A stretch of DNA of 64,000 nucleotides from assembly GCA_028456385.1 (NCBI GenBank), contig JALNQF010000082.1, positions 62,001 through 126,000 of the forward strand, read 5' to 3'. Within the stretch, counting starts at the first letter, position 1. Every line of letters starts with the position of its first letter. Positions 52,955-64,000 of this stretch are shown piece by piece. Below the pieces are notes generated by a model that worked only from the letters and a program-made list of their open reading frames with translations, ran no database searches and was not told the origin of the DNA. A program made the translations under genes and the position numbers. The stretch is from Ophiosphaerella korrae (lineage: Eukaryota; Ascomycota; Dothideomycetes; Pleosporales; Phaeosphaeriaceae).

Positions 52955-54644
52955 ATGGCGCATCCTCTTGGCAGTGGGGGCACATCACTGGCTCCAACTC
53001 CTACCCATCCACACTACCTGTCACGAGAGACAAGTAAAGACGAAATGGAGATGGCCGAAAGTCTCCAACGACTGAACCAAGCCCACGACAACCAGGTTTC
53101 AAGAACATCAACCCCTTCACATGTACAGCAATCATCTCCTTCCCAAGAGGAAGAACGATCCGAAATTTATCATTCCTTAGAAGATGCTGTGCCCATGTTA
53201 AAGAGCCCAGCAACACCAGCAGCCTCAGCATCCATACTACCACCCAGCACTATCATAGGGACCAATGCACCCATCTCTGGTCAGATTTGCAGGTGAGTCG
53301 CTTGGATGGTTGCTTGACTTTCGCCTCTGTTTCTTCATGGCTAGGCTCTTAACTGCCAGTTGCTAATTTGACAAAGTAATTGCAAGACAACCCAGACACC
53401 GCTTTGGCGCCGCTCACCGACTGGTGAGACTGTTTGTAATGCGTGCGGACTGTACTTGAAAGCTCGGAATCAACATCGTCCAGTCAATTTGAAGCGCAAC
53501 ATTGGCAATCAACCGGCCCTGCCTGTGCAGCAGACTCCTGTGCCTTCTCAAGATAGAACTGACCGCACTCCATCTGTAAATCTAGCTGCATCCCCCAAAG
53601 TTGCAACGTATGTGGCTGCAGACCAAATGGCTGCCGGTACGTGCCCTGGTGGAGGCAGGTGCAACGGTACTGGTGGACAACAAGGCTGCAGTGGATGCCC
53701 TGCATTCAACAATCGCGTCTCCAAAACTGCAAAATTTGCCTTGGCACAATCACAAGCTGCCTCAAACTCCAACCCGAATGATCAAAGGGGTAGTGCAAAC
53801 CCAGGGCCTTCAAATACTTCTGTTCCAACAAACGCAATACCAGCCTGCCAGAACTGCGGTACCACGATTACGCCTCTGTGGCGAAGAGACGATGCGGGCC
53901 ATATAATATGTAATGCTTGTGGTATGGCAAGATACTGATTTTGGGATTCGGGCCGACGACTAATACTCTGATGTAGGGCTGTACTACAAACTCCATGGCA
54001 CACACCGCCCTGTGGCCATGAAAAAGCAAGAAATCAAACGACGGAAACGTATCATGCCTGCAGGTGATAGTGTCTCCCAGACTGCACAGTCTGTAGTCGA
54101 TCATTCTACTCCACAGCGTACTTCACAAACCCCAGCTTTGGAGCACTCTGCGTCCCCCGATCCTCCAACTGCCATTGATTCACGAGACCAATTTACCCCA
54201 GAGCCAAAAGGACCTCTGGCTATCGACTTCACGCATTACTATGCCGTTAACACTCCCATCGCTTCGAATCCCAGCAACTTTCCCACAGCTTCCGACTCAC
54301 AGTCAAACGCACAGTCAAACGTGCAACCAAATGCGCCGTCACCAAGAAAGCGTAGCCGAAGTGCTACATCAATAGACCGCGAAGAACAACTTCCAGTTTC
54401 CGCTACCCCTGTTCCTCATCGACCTAATGCTATATCCTCCATTTTAAATCCACGAACTGAAGAATTTTATATTGATCCATCACTTGCGACGTTGCCAAGG
54501 ACGAGTGGAGGCCTAACACCAAACCCTATTTTTTCACAAGAAGATAAAACGGCCAGGAAGGAGAGATTGCAGCGAGAAGCGGATGCAATGCGACAGGAAC
54601 TTGAAAGGAGGCAAAAAGAGTTAGAAGACTTAGAAAACTTGTAA
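52955..54644 (+). CDS. sreA: SreA-type GATA repressor of iron uptake
   Basis: Exons are 52955-53292, 53377-53921 and 53977-54644. Introns are 84 nt (GTGAGT..AAG) and 55 nt (GTATGG..TAG). The protein is 516 residues. It has two GATA fingers, each C-x2-C-x17-C-x2-C with TPLWRR. Between them is a cysteine-rich region C-x5-C-x8-C-x2-C (CPGGGRC...GC..C). That combination is diagnostic for SRE/Urbs1/SreA factors, which bind GATA sites and repress siderophore and iron-uptake genes when iron is sufficient, with the Cys-rich part ligating iron-sulfur. Each intron cuts a finger: the first just after its first Cys, the second after its last Cys. A C-terminal coiled coil ([17 protein letters not shown]) is present, as in the Neurospora and Aspergillus proteins. 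Confidence 0.94.
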
Positions 54645-56417
54645 GAGATCGGAGTATCGCTCCCCACGGATACTAAAATGTTTGCTCTTACTAGCTTCAA
54701 TAGCAGCATATCTGCTAGCATGGATGGCGTAACAAAACGATTTCACGATACAAACTTTTTAGGAGGGCGGGGGTGGGGGAAAGGGTATTTTTCTTTGTTT
54801 TCGGTCTCAGTGTACGACTTTCAATAACTCTATTTCACAGCCCTAAAGCTCCATAAAAATTTGTTAACGCATTGCACGTCTGGTGTCTATATGACAACAC
54901 TGTTTTCATGGGATCAGTGCTGGTGTGGATAGTTTAAATGGCGACATCAGCAAGGTGTTTTGGCGTTCCTGACACGACCGACAGGGGACCTTAAAATGTG
55001 ATGGAAAAGCTAGAAGTGAATTCGGCATTTCAATAAATATCCACCTGGATAAGCTGACGAATTCAATAACCTATTCAAGTAACGTTTCTCAACATCTTCA
55101 CTACATCCTTCACCTTGCTCCCATTTTCTACTTAGACCCCTATACCATGACTCATCAACTAAAGACACGTATCAATTGATTACCTGGCATTGAGTCTTTG
55201 TACGATCAACAAATATACTTCTAGAATGTCTACCCTGTAGCCTCAAGAGCTGGGTCATGATACATGATCCTAATAAGGTAGAGTTGTCACACATCTACAA
55301 CAGCTGTGGGCGTGTTGGAGATAGATTTCCTATGACAAGGAATAGCTCTAGTGAATGCCTTCATATACTAACACATGAGTGAATGATGATATGAAGATCT
55401 TTCTAATTCGGCAGAAGGAGTATAGACCAACATCACATCCACACGTTTGGAGATATCGGACATACATATCACTGCTATGCGGCCTCGTTACAAATCAGAA
55501 AGATAACACATCTCGCTTCTATCCTCGCCTTCGCCTTTCCCAACTCTTCATACAGCACTTCTCAGAAATGCTGTGCATAATCCACACCCCCGCCTTTTAC
55601 CAATCGCGGCACTACACCTTCTCACCCTCATACTTAATCGTTATATCCATCGCATCTAAGCTAGCAAATGTAATATGCGCCGACACCGCTAATTGGGGAT
55701 AGTGAGTTTGGAAATTGGTTCACTATTTCAATATCTCGATTGCCCGGATATTTTATACGTGAAACCGTCATATGTTTGTGTGCCACATGTTGTATTTGAT
55801 GAAGAACAATATAAATTAATACAGTGTGCGTCAGAGTTGGCGTTTCACAAAAGCAACATCGAACATAGCACCGATATAAGGCCCACCATGACAATTGGGG
55901 TGGTTTGACGACAGATATGTCATGGGGCAGCGAGAGCACTGTACTTTGATTGGTAAGTGCGCTGCTGTGTTGAAGAGGGCTAGCGAGTCGAGTGATGGTT
56001 TGATGATTGTGTTTAGGAGGCTAAGCAGATAGGGTGTATGGAAGGCAAATATATCTAAGAGGTGAGTAGATGTGCGGTAGATGTAGGGTGGTTCTAGGCA
56101 GAATAGATAAGGGATAGTATTTGTGAATTTGCGTTCCAGGGAGGCGGAGGGGCCTGATCGAGCGAGAAAAGATTGAATTGGAGGTATGCACACTAATCAT
56201 AAGATTAGGCACTCTGTTAGCACTTGGGATGAGTGGAAGACTTGTATTTATGCTTTGATTCATAATCGTCTCTTTTGCACATCTATAGTTACAACGGTAT
56301 GCCTCTGTCAATCGCAAGGGGTACAGGGACCGTGATCTTATTAAAATGCCAAAAGTGCTGGTCTAGACGTTGTGTCTGGAGTGTGTTTTTCTTCCCTTCG
56401 CTATCCTATTTCATGCC
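54645..56417. other. No gene recognised
   Basis: 1.77 kb between the convergent sreA and rpn1 genes, AT-rich. Open frames around 55.38-55.94 and 55.83-56.32 kb look random. Confidence 0.5.
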
Positions 56418-59313
56418 TCAATCTTCCCACTCTGGGTTCTGTAGAGTTGTGTTAGCTCAGTCACAAAGTCACGAGTGTAACCATGCACTAACCTTCCGAA
56501 GTATGACTACTCCTTCCAACACATTAGTCAAACCGAGGTACTTCTCATCTTCTAGCTCAGCTCTCTCGCCGTGTGCCAATAGCACGGGTGTGCTCTGTGT
56601 TTGCCACCCAGTAATGGTCTTTGGTCGACCGGCTTGGCCCACAATGTCAACGGCTTGGCCGACACGAACGTTAACAGTGAGTGGCTTCAACTCCTCGTCG
56701 AGAGTAATGAGGAAGCGTGGCGCCATCGCTGTCGCTAGGAAGTACAAGAGGTAATGAGAGTCCCCGACAATGAAGGATTTCGCATCAATGAGGGAAACAA
56801 GGACGGTGAGCAGACCAGCAGCGGCGACGCGGGATAGAACTTGTCGGTCGGTGTGGAAGGGGCTTGCGGTGAGCGTGCCTTTACCCATGTGCAGCAAACC
56901 TTGAGCTATGCGGACCATGAACAACGCGTTGGGGTCGCGATGGTAGTAGCTAGCTAATTGCCGTAGGAGCTGCGCGAGGCGAGCGTTATTAGTTCCTGCA
57001 CCACAGAGACCCATGGCAAAAATGGCGTTGATAGCGACGTCATTGTCGTTGTCGTGAGAGTATCTAGAGAGCGTATCGTAAACTTTCATTTGCGGGTTGC
57101 TTGGACTAATAAGACCAAGCGCAAGAGGAACGGCTTTTCGTATATTTGCTTCGCCGTAGTGCATGAGATGACCAAGAGTTCGCAAGATCATATCTTGGCC
57201 GACGTCTTCACCCATTGCAACAAGTGAGAGACCGATGACGGCATATGATTGAAGGAGTTCATCTCCCTTCTTCTCTTCGTTTTCATCTTCAATGTGCTCA
57301 TTGCAGATATGTAGCAATTGTTGAATCTTCAATACAGCACCAGTACCTGCCCAAGCGCAGACTTCAGTCAAAACGGAAGCAGACTTGGCGGCGGGGTGGT
57401 CGAGCGCCTTTAGGGTCTCTAGAATGACATCAACCTCCTCTTGTTGCCCGAAGAAGAGAAGAGCGAGACCAAGGGCCATAAAACGAGTCCATTTGTCTTT
57501 GAGCTGCTTTGACCTATCTTCGTCTAGGAGGGTATTCATGAGAGCATCAGTCACATCACCGTTGGCCGAACCCACAAATATCATTCCAAGCGATAGTGCA
57601 GCCATGGCTGACAGTTGCATATCGAGGCTTGTGTCGCTCACAATGGGTAGAAGTAGTTCAAGTAGTTCCTCCTTGTTTGAACCTGCATATGCAAGCCCAA
57701 GACCCATGATAGAGGCAAGGCGAATGTTTCGATTCTTGTGCGAGAGGTTGTCCTCGTCTCCAAGGAGGGCAAGAGCAGGATCCGAGTCCATCCGAACACC
57801 GGAATTGAAGATACCTGTTGCAAGCATAGCTCCAGCTTTGACAATGTCATCATCAACGTTGGTGTAGGGGTCGATTTTGTCAAGACCAGTCTCGACGTCC
57901 CAAAGGAGTAGCATACCCAAAGAAGCGGTGGTGGAAAGCATACCCTCGTCTTTGGTCTTATACACCCAGCTGCTCTTGCTATCTGAACTCAGCATTAGCT
58001 TGTCGTTGCCATAGGCTGTGTTGACAAAGGCATTGACAAAGGCTGAAGCAAGATTATGCCTGGCCGAGTCGGTGTTGGTGAGCCCAGCTGTCCTACTGCT
58101 TTCGAGATGCGTCTTGTAGATATCGTCGGGAGTTTTTGGATCCAGAATATTGAGTTCTTTGCCAAGCGCCTTGAAGTGATCTGGTAATCGGGTATTGTTA
58201 AGGCACTCTTGAAGTTCAGGATCGTCGTCATCCGACACATCAAACCAGATGCGTTGACGCGCGATCAAGAAAGCCATCTGTCTCCTTATCGCTTTATCTT
58301 TTGTAGAGTTGAAAGCATCCTCGATCAAATCACGGTCGTTCAACCGTATCGCCAGGGCTACCGCTTGTGTGTATTGGTTATACTTCCGGTAGACTTGGTA
58401 TGCAGTCCGGAGAAACTTGTCATTGTCTGGGTATGTGAGAAGCGGAACATTGCTGATGTTATTAGTACCAGTTCTACAGGTAGAATGGGGCTATGCTACC
58501 TGACCATGTACAAACACACCCTTGCGTATGTATTCTCGTCAATGTACTGCTCGATTTGATCAATCATCTCCAGCTCGGAGAGGATGTCGACAGCATCAGC
58601 TTCGGCATTGTGTTTGAGGAAGAAAGGAACGAGATTCGAAGCGAGATCGGTGATGTCGTCGGTCGACTTGTCCTCATTCAGCCGGTTTTGGAATTCGCGG
58701 CCAATCTCCAAGGCCAGATGGCGCATGTACTCGTGGCCCCATGAGCCCAGATCGGTCGAGGGTGCTTGCAGACGGTATTTCAAGCAGTCGAGGCGCTCTT
58801 CGTCAGAGTAGGTCATTCCGAGGACAGATAGCATGTCGGCGAAAGATTGCTAGCAAAATGTCAGCACCCTTGGGCGTGTCGTTGGCAGACGCGGACGGAC
58901 CTTGTTTTCGCCTTCAGGCCATGATGCGTATGCCTTCTCCAGGTTTTCGTAGTGCGGTCGGAGGAACTTGAGCGGCTTGGGCACGGCGGTCATGGAGCTT
59001 GTCGATGTTTTGATGAAGTCTTTGATCTGGTTGAGCGCAGGCTTGTACAGGCTGGTGTCGGCTTCTAGTATCCGCTCGACGAGCATGTCCAGCTCGCTTT
59101 TGAGTTGCTGGTCTTCCTCACTGAGCTCTTCTGCAGCTTTGGGTTAGCAGCAGCAGCAGCAGCAGCAGCAGTATAGGACGGCATACCTGTCGCAACGGCG
59201 CCTTTCTTGTCGTCCTTGTCAACCTTTGCGTCCTTGTCTGTCTCTCCGTTGACGGGGGCTTTGCCCTTGCCCTTGTCAGCAGCCGTGGGCTTCTTCTCGT
59301 CGTCCTTGGCCAT
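56418..59313 (-). CDS. rpn1: 26S proteasome regulatory subunit Rpn1
   Basis: Largest base subunit of the 19S particle; a scaffold and docking site for ubiquitin receptors and Ubp6. Exons are 59313-59187, 59130-58901, 58849-58500, 58452-56493 and 56438-56418. Introns are 56, 51, 47 and 54 nt, all GT..AG, and phases close to 895 residues, the family length. A Lys/Asp-rich N-terminus leads into [18 protein letters not shown]. The PC-repeat solenoid follows, with repeats such as [21 protein letters not shown] and [19 protein letters not shown]. The conserved end [19 protein letters not shown] is created by the last 21-nt exon. Intron 1 carries a (CTG)n tract that reads as poly-Ala if left unspliced. 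Confidence 0.95.
59131..59186 (-). repeat. Intron 1 of rpn1 carrying a (CTG)n trinucleotide repeat
   Basis: About eight CTG units (sense strand of rpn1) between the GTATGC donor and the TAACCC/CAG acceptor region. In this short intron the repeat makes up almost half of its length. Confidence 0.8.
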
Positions 59314-59551
59314 GATGATGGTGGTGGTGGTGGTAGTAGTGAGAGAAGACCAGAGGACCGGTATAGAGAATGGGGAAATGGGCGAGGATAGGCGGAGGTG
59401 TAGCGGGCCGGCTTGTTGGATGAGGCAACACACAGACACCAACGTCCGCCGGCAGTGCCAAGCCTCCACCGCCCGCGTTTAGCGGCCCCTCCAACAAAAA
59501 AGCCCAGCGATATATCGCAGCAACACACACACACACACACACACGGCCAGC
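59314..59551. promoter_or_regulatory. Bidirectional promoter rpn1 / rio2 with (AC)n tract
   Basis: 238 bp between divergent start codons. It includes an uninterrupted AC repeat (about 59522-59544) ending a few bases before the Rio2 start, and a CAT/CAC-rich tract next to the Rpn1 start. No PACE-like proteasome element was identified with certainty. Confidence 0.6.
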
Positions 59552-60907
59552 ATGAAGCTCAACGTCAAAAACATCCGCTACCTGACGCCAGACGACTGGC
59601 GGGTGCTCACTGCAGTATGCGCCCCCTCTTCTTTCACCCGCCGGGACCTCACGCTGATGCAGAGCCCATGACAGACAGAAATGGGCAGTCGGAACCATGA
59701 AGTCGTGCCCACACCCCTCATCTCCCAGATTGCCTCCCTGCGCTCTGGCAATAACGTCCATAACTGCATCTCCAACCTCGCCAAAATTGGCCTCATCGCT
59801 AAAGTCAAGAATGCAAAGTACGACGGCTACCGGCTGACGTATGGCGGCCTGGACTATCTCGCCCTGCACACCCACACCAAGGCCTCAGTCGTCTTCTCCG
59901 TCGGCAACCAGATTGGCGTCGGCAAGGAATCAGATATCTTCGTCTGCGCATCAGAGTCTGGCCGCCAACTAGTCCTCAAGATCCATCGCCTCGGTCGCAT
60001 CTCCTTCCGCACCGTCAAAGCGAACCGAGACTACCTGCGCAACCGCCAGTCTGGGTCATGGATGTACATGTCTCGCCTTGCTGCCCTAAAAGAGTACGAG
60101 TTCATGAAGGCCCTCCGTAGAGAAGGCTTCCCCGTCCCCGATCCCGTCGGCCAAAACCGACACACCGTCATCATGAGCCTCATCGACGCCTTTCCTCTGC
60201 GCCAAATCTCGAAGGTCGGCGACTCAGCTACTCTCTATGCCGAACTGCTTGCCCAGATCCTTCGCCTCGCCCGCTATGGCCTGATTCACGGTGACTTCAA
60301 CGAGTTCAACATTCTCGTCGAGGAGAGGCAACAAAGCGATGGCAATGTTTCATTAATCCCCACCATTATTGATTTCCCACAGATGGTCTCGATAGATCAT
60401 GCCAATGCAGAATACTACTTTGACCGTGATGTCGCCTGCATCAAGCGCTTCTTTGACCGTCGATTTGGTTTCACAAGTGATGAGCCCGGTCCATTCTTCA
60501 AAGATGCCATCAAAGTCGTTGTCAAGAGGCTAGATGTCGAAGTCCAAGCTTCTGGTTTTAGTAAGAAGATGGCCAAGGAACTGGACACGTACATGAAGGA
60601 GCATGGTATTGATGGCGATGCGGGAGTGCTTGCCCACGATGACGAGGAAGAAGAGGCGGAGCAGGGAGAGACGGCTCTCGACATAACCGAAGATATCGGA
60701 CAAAATCCCATCACCGCCAACAATCCCTATCCTTACACTAACTTGTCTGACACCGTCGAGCCCCCACCTTCAGAACCTACAAACCTCACATCTCAAATGA
60801 CTATCCTTGACATCAGAGACACAGATCCACCTCCTGATTTTAATTCAACCACACCGCCCTCCATATCCACAAAAGCTGCAAAACAGAAAGCTGGTTGGGC
60901 AATTTGA
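59552..60907 (+). CDS. rio2: Atypical kinase/ATPase Rio2
   Basis: Cytoplasmic factor for final 40S maturation. Exon 1 is 59552-59614 and exon 2 is 59675-60907, with a 60-nt intron (GTATGC..CAG), phase 0. The protein is 431 residues. The N-terminal winged helix includes VPTPLISQIASLRSGNNVHNCISNL. The RIO kinase has the P-loop GVGKESDIFV, the Lys in LVLKIHRLGRISF, the catalytic loop HGDFNEFNIL and the metal-binding IIDFPQM. The C-terminus is acidic and low-complexity, consistent with a nuclear-export region. All catalytic residues are present. The first exon (MKLNVKNIRYLTPDDWRVLTA) joins in frame to TEMGSRNHEVVP. Confidence 0.95.
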
Positions 60908-61837
60908 GCACCACCTGTCTTCCATTTTTCACCCCTTTTTTTGGCGATACCCCTTTCTGTTTGATATGCACCATGCGGCCAATTGAAACAGCCATATGTT
61001 TTGAGGCATGCATTACATAGAATTGACCACTTTTGTAGCACCTATTCACCCAACAGTGTGTGCTATTTTAATACACGAATGTATTCTTGAGAGATTGTGC
61101 TTCTTCGCCGTCTAATTATACGTGGTCAAACACGCCGGTATTGAGCTAAGCCAATAGATCAATCTGGTCATCAACATATCTTCACTCCCCTCGCTGCGGC
61201 ATGTTTTGTCATAGCATGGGGTACATGAAAGAACTCCCACATGAAAATTCAAAAACCAGGTGCACAATAAAATCTAGAAGAAGATCTAGCATATAATGTA
61301 CTATCGAAACTGTGACAAATCCATCCATAGACTCCTGGCCGTACCCACCATTATTGAATCTGCCCACCATCGATGAAAGAACTACTGCATAACCCATCAA
61401 GATTTTCCACTCCGCCGCTCGCGCCCAGATACTAGCAGATACTATTAAGATGATGTGAGCTGACCAAACGCAATGACGAGAAGAGCGAAGGACAGGAGGT
61501 CAGAAAAGATACGCTTATTAAGCCAGCCGCTGTTAGGAAAGCTTTTGAAGCGGCCAACAGCCTGGACAGATAGGTCTGAGCCAGGGGTGGAAGAAATGGC
61601 GCAAACGACGACGACTTGCAAGGCGCCACGATATGCGACGCTGAGATAGTGGACCATCCGTGCTACATAAGATATCGTTCTTGGCTGTAATAGTATGCTG
61701 ATCGGCCGATGCCAAAAAAAGTCCTCTCGGGAAGATGCGACTGGTGGATGATGGAGAAGAGCTCGTGAAGAATGAAGCATACATGAAAGTGAAGCGATAA
61801 CCGTAGGCAAGTGACTCGAAGCTCGTTATGCACTGAC
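60908..61837. other. No gene recognised
   Basis: 930 bases between the convergent rio2 and RRM-protein genes. Only short frames antisense to UTR sequence are present. Confidence 0.5.
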
Positions 61838-63767
61838 TCAGTCGTCGCGACTAGAGTGGCGCGTTGGTGAAGCCGACCGATCCTCGACCTTGACAGGTGT
61901 GGTGGGATTCGTCTTGGCATTGACTCCATTCTCAGAGACACCATCCTCGCTCTTGATCGTTCCGGGTTGGGTAATTTGATATACGGTCGGACGAGCGGTA
62001 CCAAGAGTGGAAGGCACTGCCGGGGCCCACGGGGCGCGGTAATTACGTGCCATGTATATCTCGAACTCATTTGAGCCACCTTGGGATACGGGAGAAATTG
62101 AATGATATCGATCAGGCGTACCCAGCGCCCTAGCCTGAGCAACACCGACTTCGTACTCTGCGGCGCGGAAGACACGTCCTGCTGCTGTCTGCTGCTTGAG
62201 CATTTTCTGCTCATGGGTATCCGAAAACCGGATCTGGATGAGATGTTCTTCGCCACCCGGTTTAGAGACAGCTTTATTATTGTAGTCCCGAATAACCTCG
62301 TCGCAAATATCGCGAGTCTCGAAACTACAGATCTTAGAATTTTCGAGATATCGCAAGAGGAAGAGTTTACTCACCGAGCAAATCCAACACCACGACCAGT
62401 ACCGGATGAGTCGCGAAGAATCCTACTTGAACAGACTTTGTGAGGAGCAAAGATATTGGCAAGTTCCTGAAGAGTTAGAGATTGTGACTATCAATGATAA
62501 GGGGCAAACATACATGCTCGTTAAAGTTCTTGGGTATGTTCGACACATAAAGATTCGTATTGCCTTCATCGGAGAACTTCTTGAGTTTGGAGTAAAATGA
62601 TTCCTTGCAAAATTCAATATTAAACATTGCCATTGCAAGAGAAAGAGCAGTGGCTTACTCGAGCGAAGCTGACCTCATACCCGAGGTAGTGGAAGCCGCG
62701 GATACAATCCTCAGCATCCTCAAAGTTATGGTACTTGATAAATCCAAAACTAGGATTTAGCATCAGCGAGTTTCATGGTATTGGGAGAACGAATGAGCAC
62801 ACCCTTTACACAACTGAGACTTGTTGTCGATGATCGACTTGGAGCTCTGGATGTCGCCGAAACGCTTACCCCAGGCCTGCAACATCTCATCTGTTGTCTC
62901 TGGGAGCAAGCCTCGGATGTATACATTGGTCTCGCCAGTCTTGTTCTCGAGGCTGCGGTCGAGTGGCTTGTGAGGTGAGCTTGGAGCAGGGATGGCTCGC
63001 GGAATGGGGGGTTCCTGATGCACCAGAGCCAGTAAATGAGGTGGGAGTGAAGGCAAGGCCTGTTGCTTTGCCATTGGAGCCATGAGTTGATACGGATGGG
63101 CGATGGAGGATGGCGACGGAGTAGCGCTGCTTGTGTAGATGGCACTCGGCGAGCGGTCCATGATTGTTGCGCCGCCCCCATAACGATACATACCACTACT
63201 GCCGTACGGAGTGCCGGGGATGTCATTTTCATTGGAAGAGACGGAGTCGCGACGAGGAGTCATGAGTGATGGCATCTCGTTGGAAGCTAGACGTCCCGTC
63301 CAAGCTGGTGGCATAGGGCTGTTTTCAACGGCTTGGCCGTATTGGTACGATGTGTGCGGGACATAAGCACCTCCGTGACTGTACATGTTAGGTGAGGGCG
63401 TAATTCCAGGCTGATGGTGACCACCAGGTATCATCTGATACATGGACCCAATGACATGCTGATTCGGGACCCATAGGCTCTGGCCATGAGCTTGCTGGAC
63501 ATTGGCGTAGTCCGAAGAGTGGCCAGACATGCCAGAGGCAGCAGACTTGGAGGTTGAGGTGGAACCGTAAGAGTTGTGCATGTTGAGGGCTGCCATAGTG
63601 TTCGTCAGACTCTGCATGTTGGATTCACCAGTTGGGGAAATAGGCAGACCTCGGGGGAGGAATTGATTTGAGCCGTGAGCCTGGCCGCCGCCATAGGCGT
63701 TGAGCATATTATGTCCCTTGTATCCGGTGTTGGGCGGCGCGTAGTTCTGACGTGAGTTGGTGGCCAT
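61838..63767 (-). CDS. Tandem-RRM RNA-binding protein (RBMS/MSSP-like)
   Basis: Exons are 63767-62803, 62749-62659, 62603-62514, 62466-62375 and 62324-61838. Introns are 47-55 nt and phases close to 574 residues. The N-terminal 290 residues are Gln/Ser/Gly/Tyr-rich and disordered. RRM1 starts at [18 protein letters not shown] (RNP2) and has RNP1 CKGFGFIKY, made across a splice. RRM2 starts at [12 protein letters not shown], with RNP1 GRGVGFARF, again made across a splice. The tail is Ser/Thr/Pro-rich, ending RHSSRDD. The two closely spaced RRMs resemble RBMS/MSSP proteins, which bind A/U-rich RNA; the fungal target is unknown. The Met at 63767 is preferred to the in-frame Met at 63971, because the intervening part is leader-like. 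Confidence 0.88.
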
Positions 63768-64000
63768 TGTGTGAGTGTTGGAAATGACAACAACTGAATG
63801 AAGAAGGGGCCGGAATAGATGAGGCTGAAGCAAGTGCTGGGATGGAAGGAGGCAGGCTTGAATATCACCGCTCAAGGAAGGTAGGGTGGGCGAGTTCGTT
63901 GAGATGCAGTGAAGAACGTTGCTCTGTGGGGGTAATTTAGTCTTTATTGATGCGGGCTCCGAGGTCGGCACAGAAAGTGTAGAGTTGATGGGTGATGGGT
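63768..64000. promoter_or_regulatory. 5' flank of the RRM-protein gene
   Basis: Leader and promoter of the RRM protein; no independent feature was seen before the window edge. Confidence 0.4.

Noticed and set aside
55379..56317. Overlapping 90-120 aa frames in the sreA/rpn1 interval
   Set aside because: Random composition, AT-rich, no splice-extended continuation and no start context.
59141..59175. Poly-alanine tract in Rpn1
   Set aside because: The GCA/CTG repeat lies inside intron 1. Splicing GTATGC..CAG joins VATG codons to EELSEED, as expected for Rpn1.

Overview
The window is a gene-dense piece of a filamentous ascomycete nuclear genome. Introns are mostly 45-100 nt with GT..AG borders and CTRAY-like branch sites. 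UTRs are short and neighbouring genes are often divergent or convergent. The gene set (Mdv1-type fission adaptor, Clr2, SreA-type GATA repressor, external NADH dehydrogenase with EF-hand, small secreted proteins) fits a Pezizomycotina fungus. I lean towards Dothideomycetes (Pleosporales), but that is inference from protein style, not a search.

Layout. 1-3.4 kb: sparse, with two small secreted-protein genes, one six-cysteine and effector-like. 3.4-9.3 kb: external NADH dehydrogenase, then Mdv1 divergent from chorismate mutase. 9.3-15.7 kb: a long disordered protein, a 52-aa conserved microprotein, and the ribosome-biogenesis factor Esf1. 16.2-21.2 kb: a broken multi-pass membrane protein gene, a thioredoxin-like protein, a three-exon bZIP regulator and an AIG1/FAR-17a-like membrane protein. 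21.2-29.2 kb: a TFIIIC tau55-like histidine-phosphatase protein, a damaged tautomerase-like gene, a cyclopropane-fatty-acid-synthase-like methyltransferase and RNase H2 subunit C. 29.4-35 kb: a SNF2 ATPase with zinc fingers, head-to-head with Clr2. 35.9-38.9 kb: a large VWA-like gene with one nonsense codon and several apparent frameshifts. 39.7-41.5 kb: a GH79 enzyme with a GPI-type tail. 41.5-46 kb: almost empty, with one possible 66-aa gene. 46-52 kb: a TDT/Mae1-family transporter, eIF2B alpha and a Tvp15-like Golgi protein in seven exons. 52.9-54.6 kb: SreA-type GATA iron repressor. 56.4-60.9 kb: Rpn1 divergent from Rio2. 61.8-63.8 kb: a tandem-RRM RNA-binding protein.

How genes relate. 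There is no metabolic cluster or operon. The clearest functional pairing is SNF2 with Clr2 (shared promoter of about 180 bp, both chromatin silencing or remodelling). Esf1 and Rio2 both serve small-subunit ribosome synthesis. Most genes are housekeeping. I rebuilt their introns by hand and the reading phases close exactly. Against that background, three loci do not close (16.2-17.3, 25.7-26.2 and 35.9-38.9 kb). These are the best candidates for recent pseudogenes or for local sequence errors. I found no rRNA, convincing tRNA, CRISPR or intact transposon.
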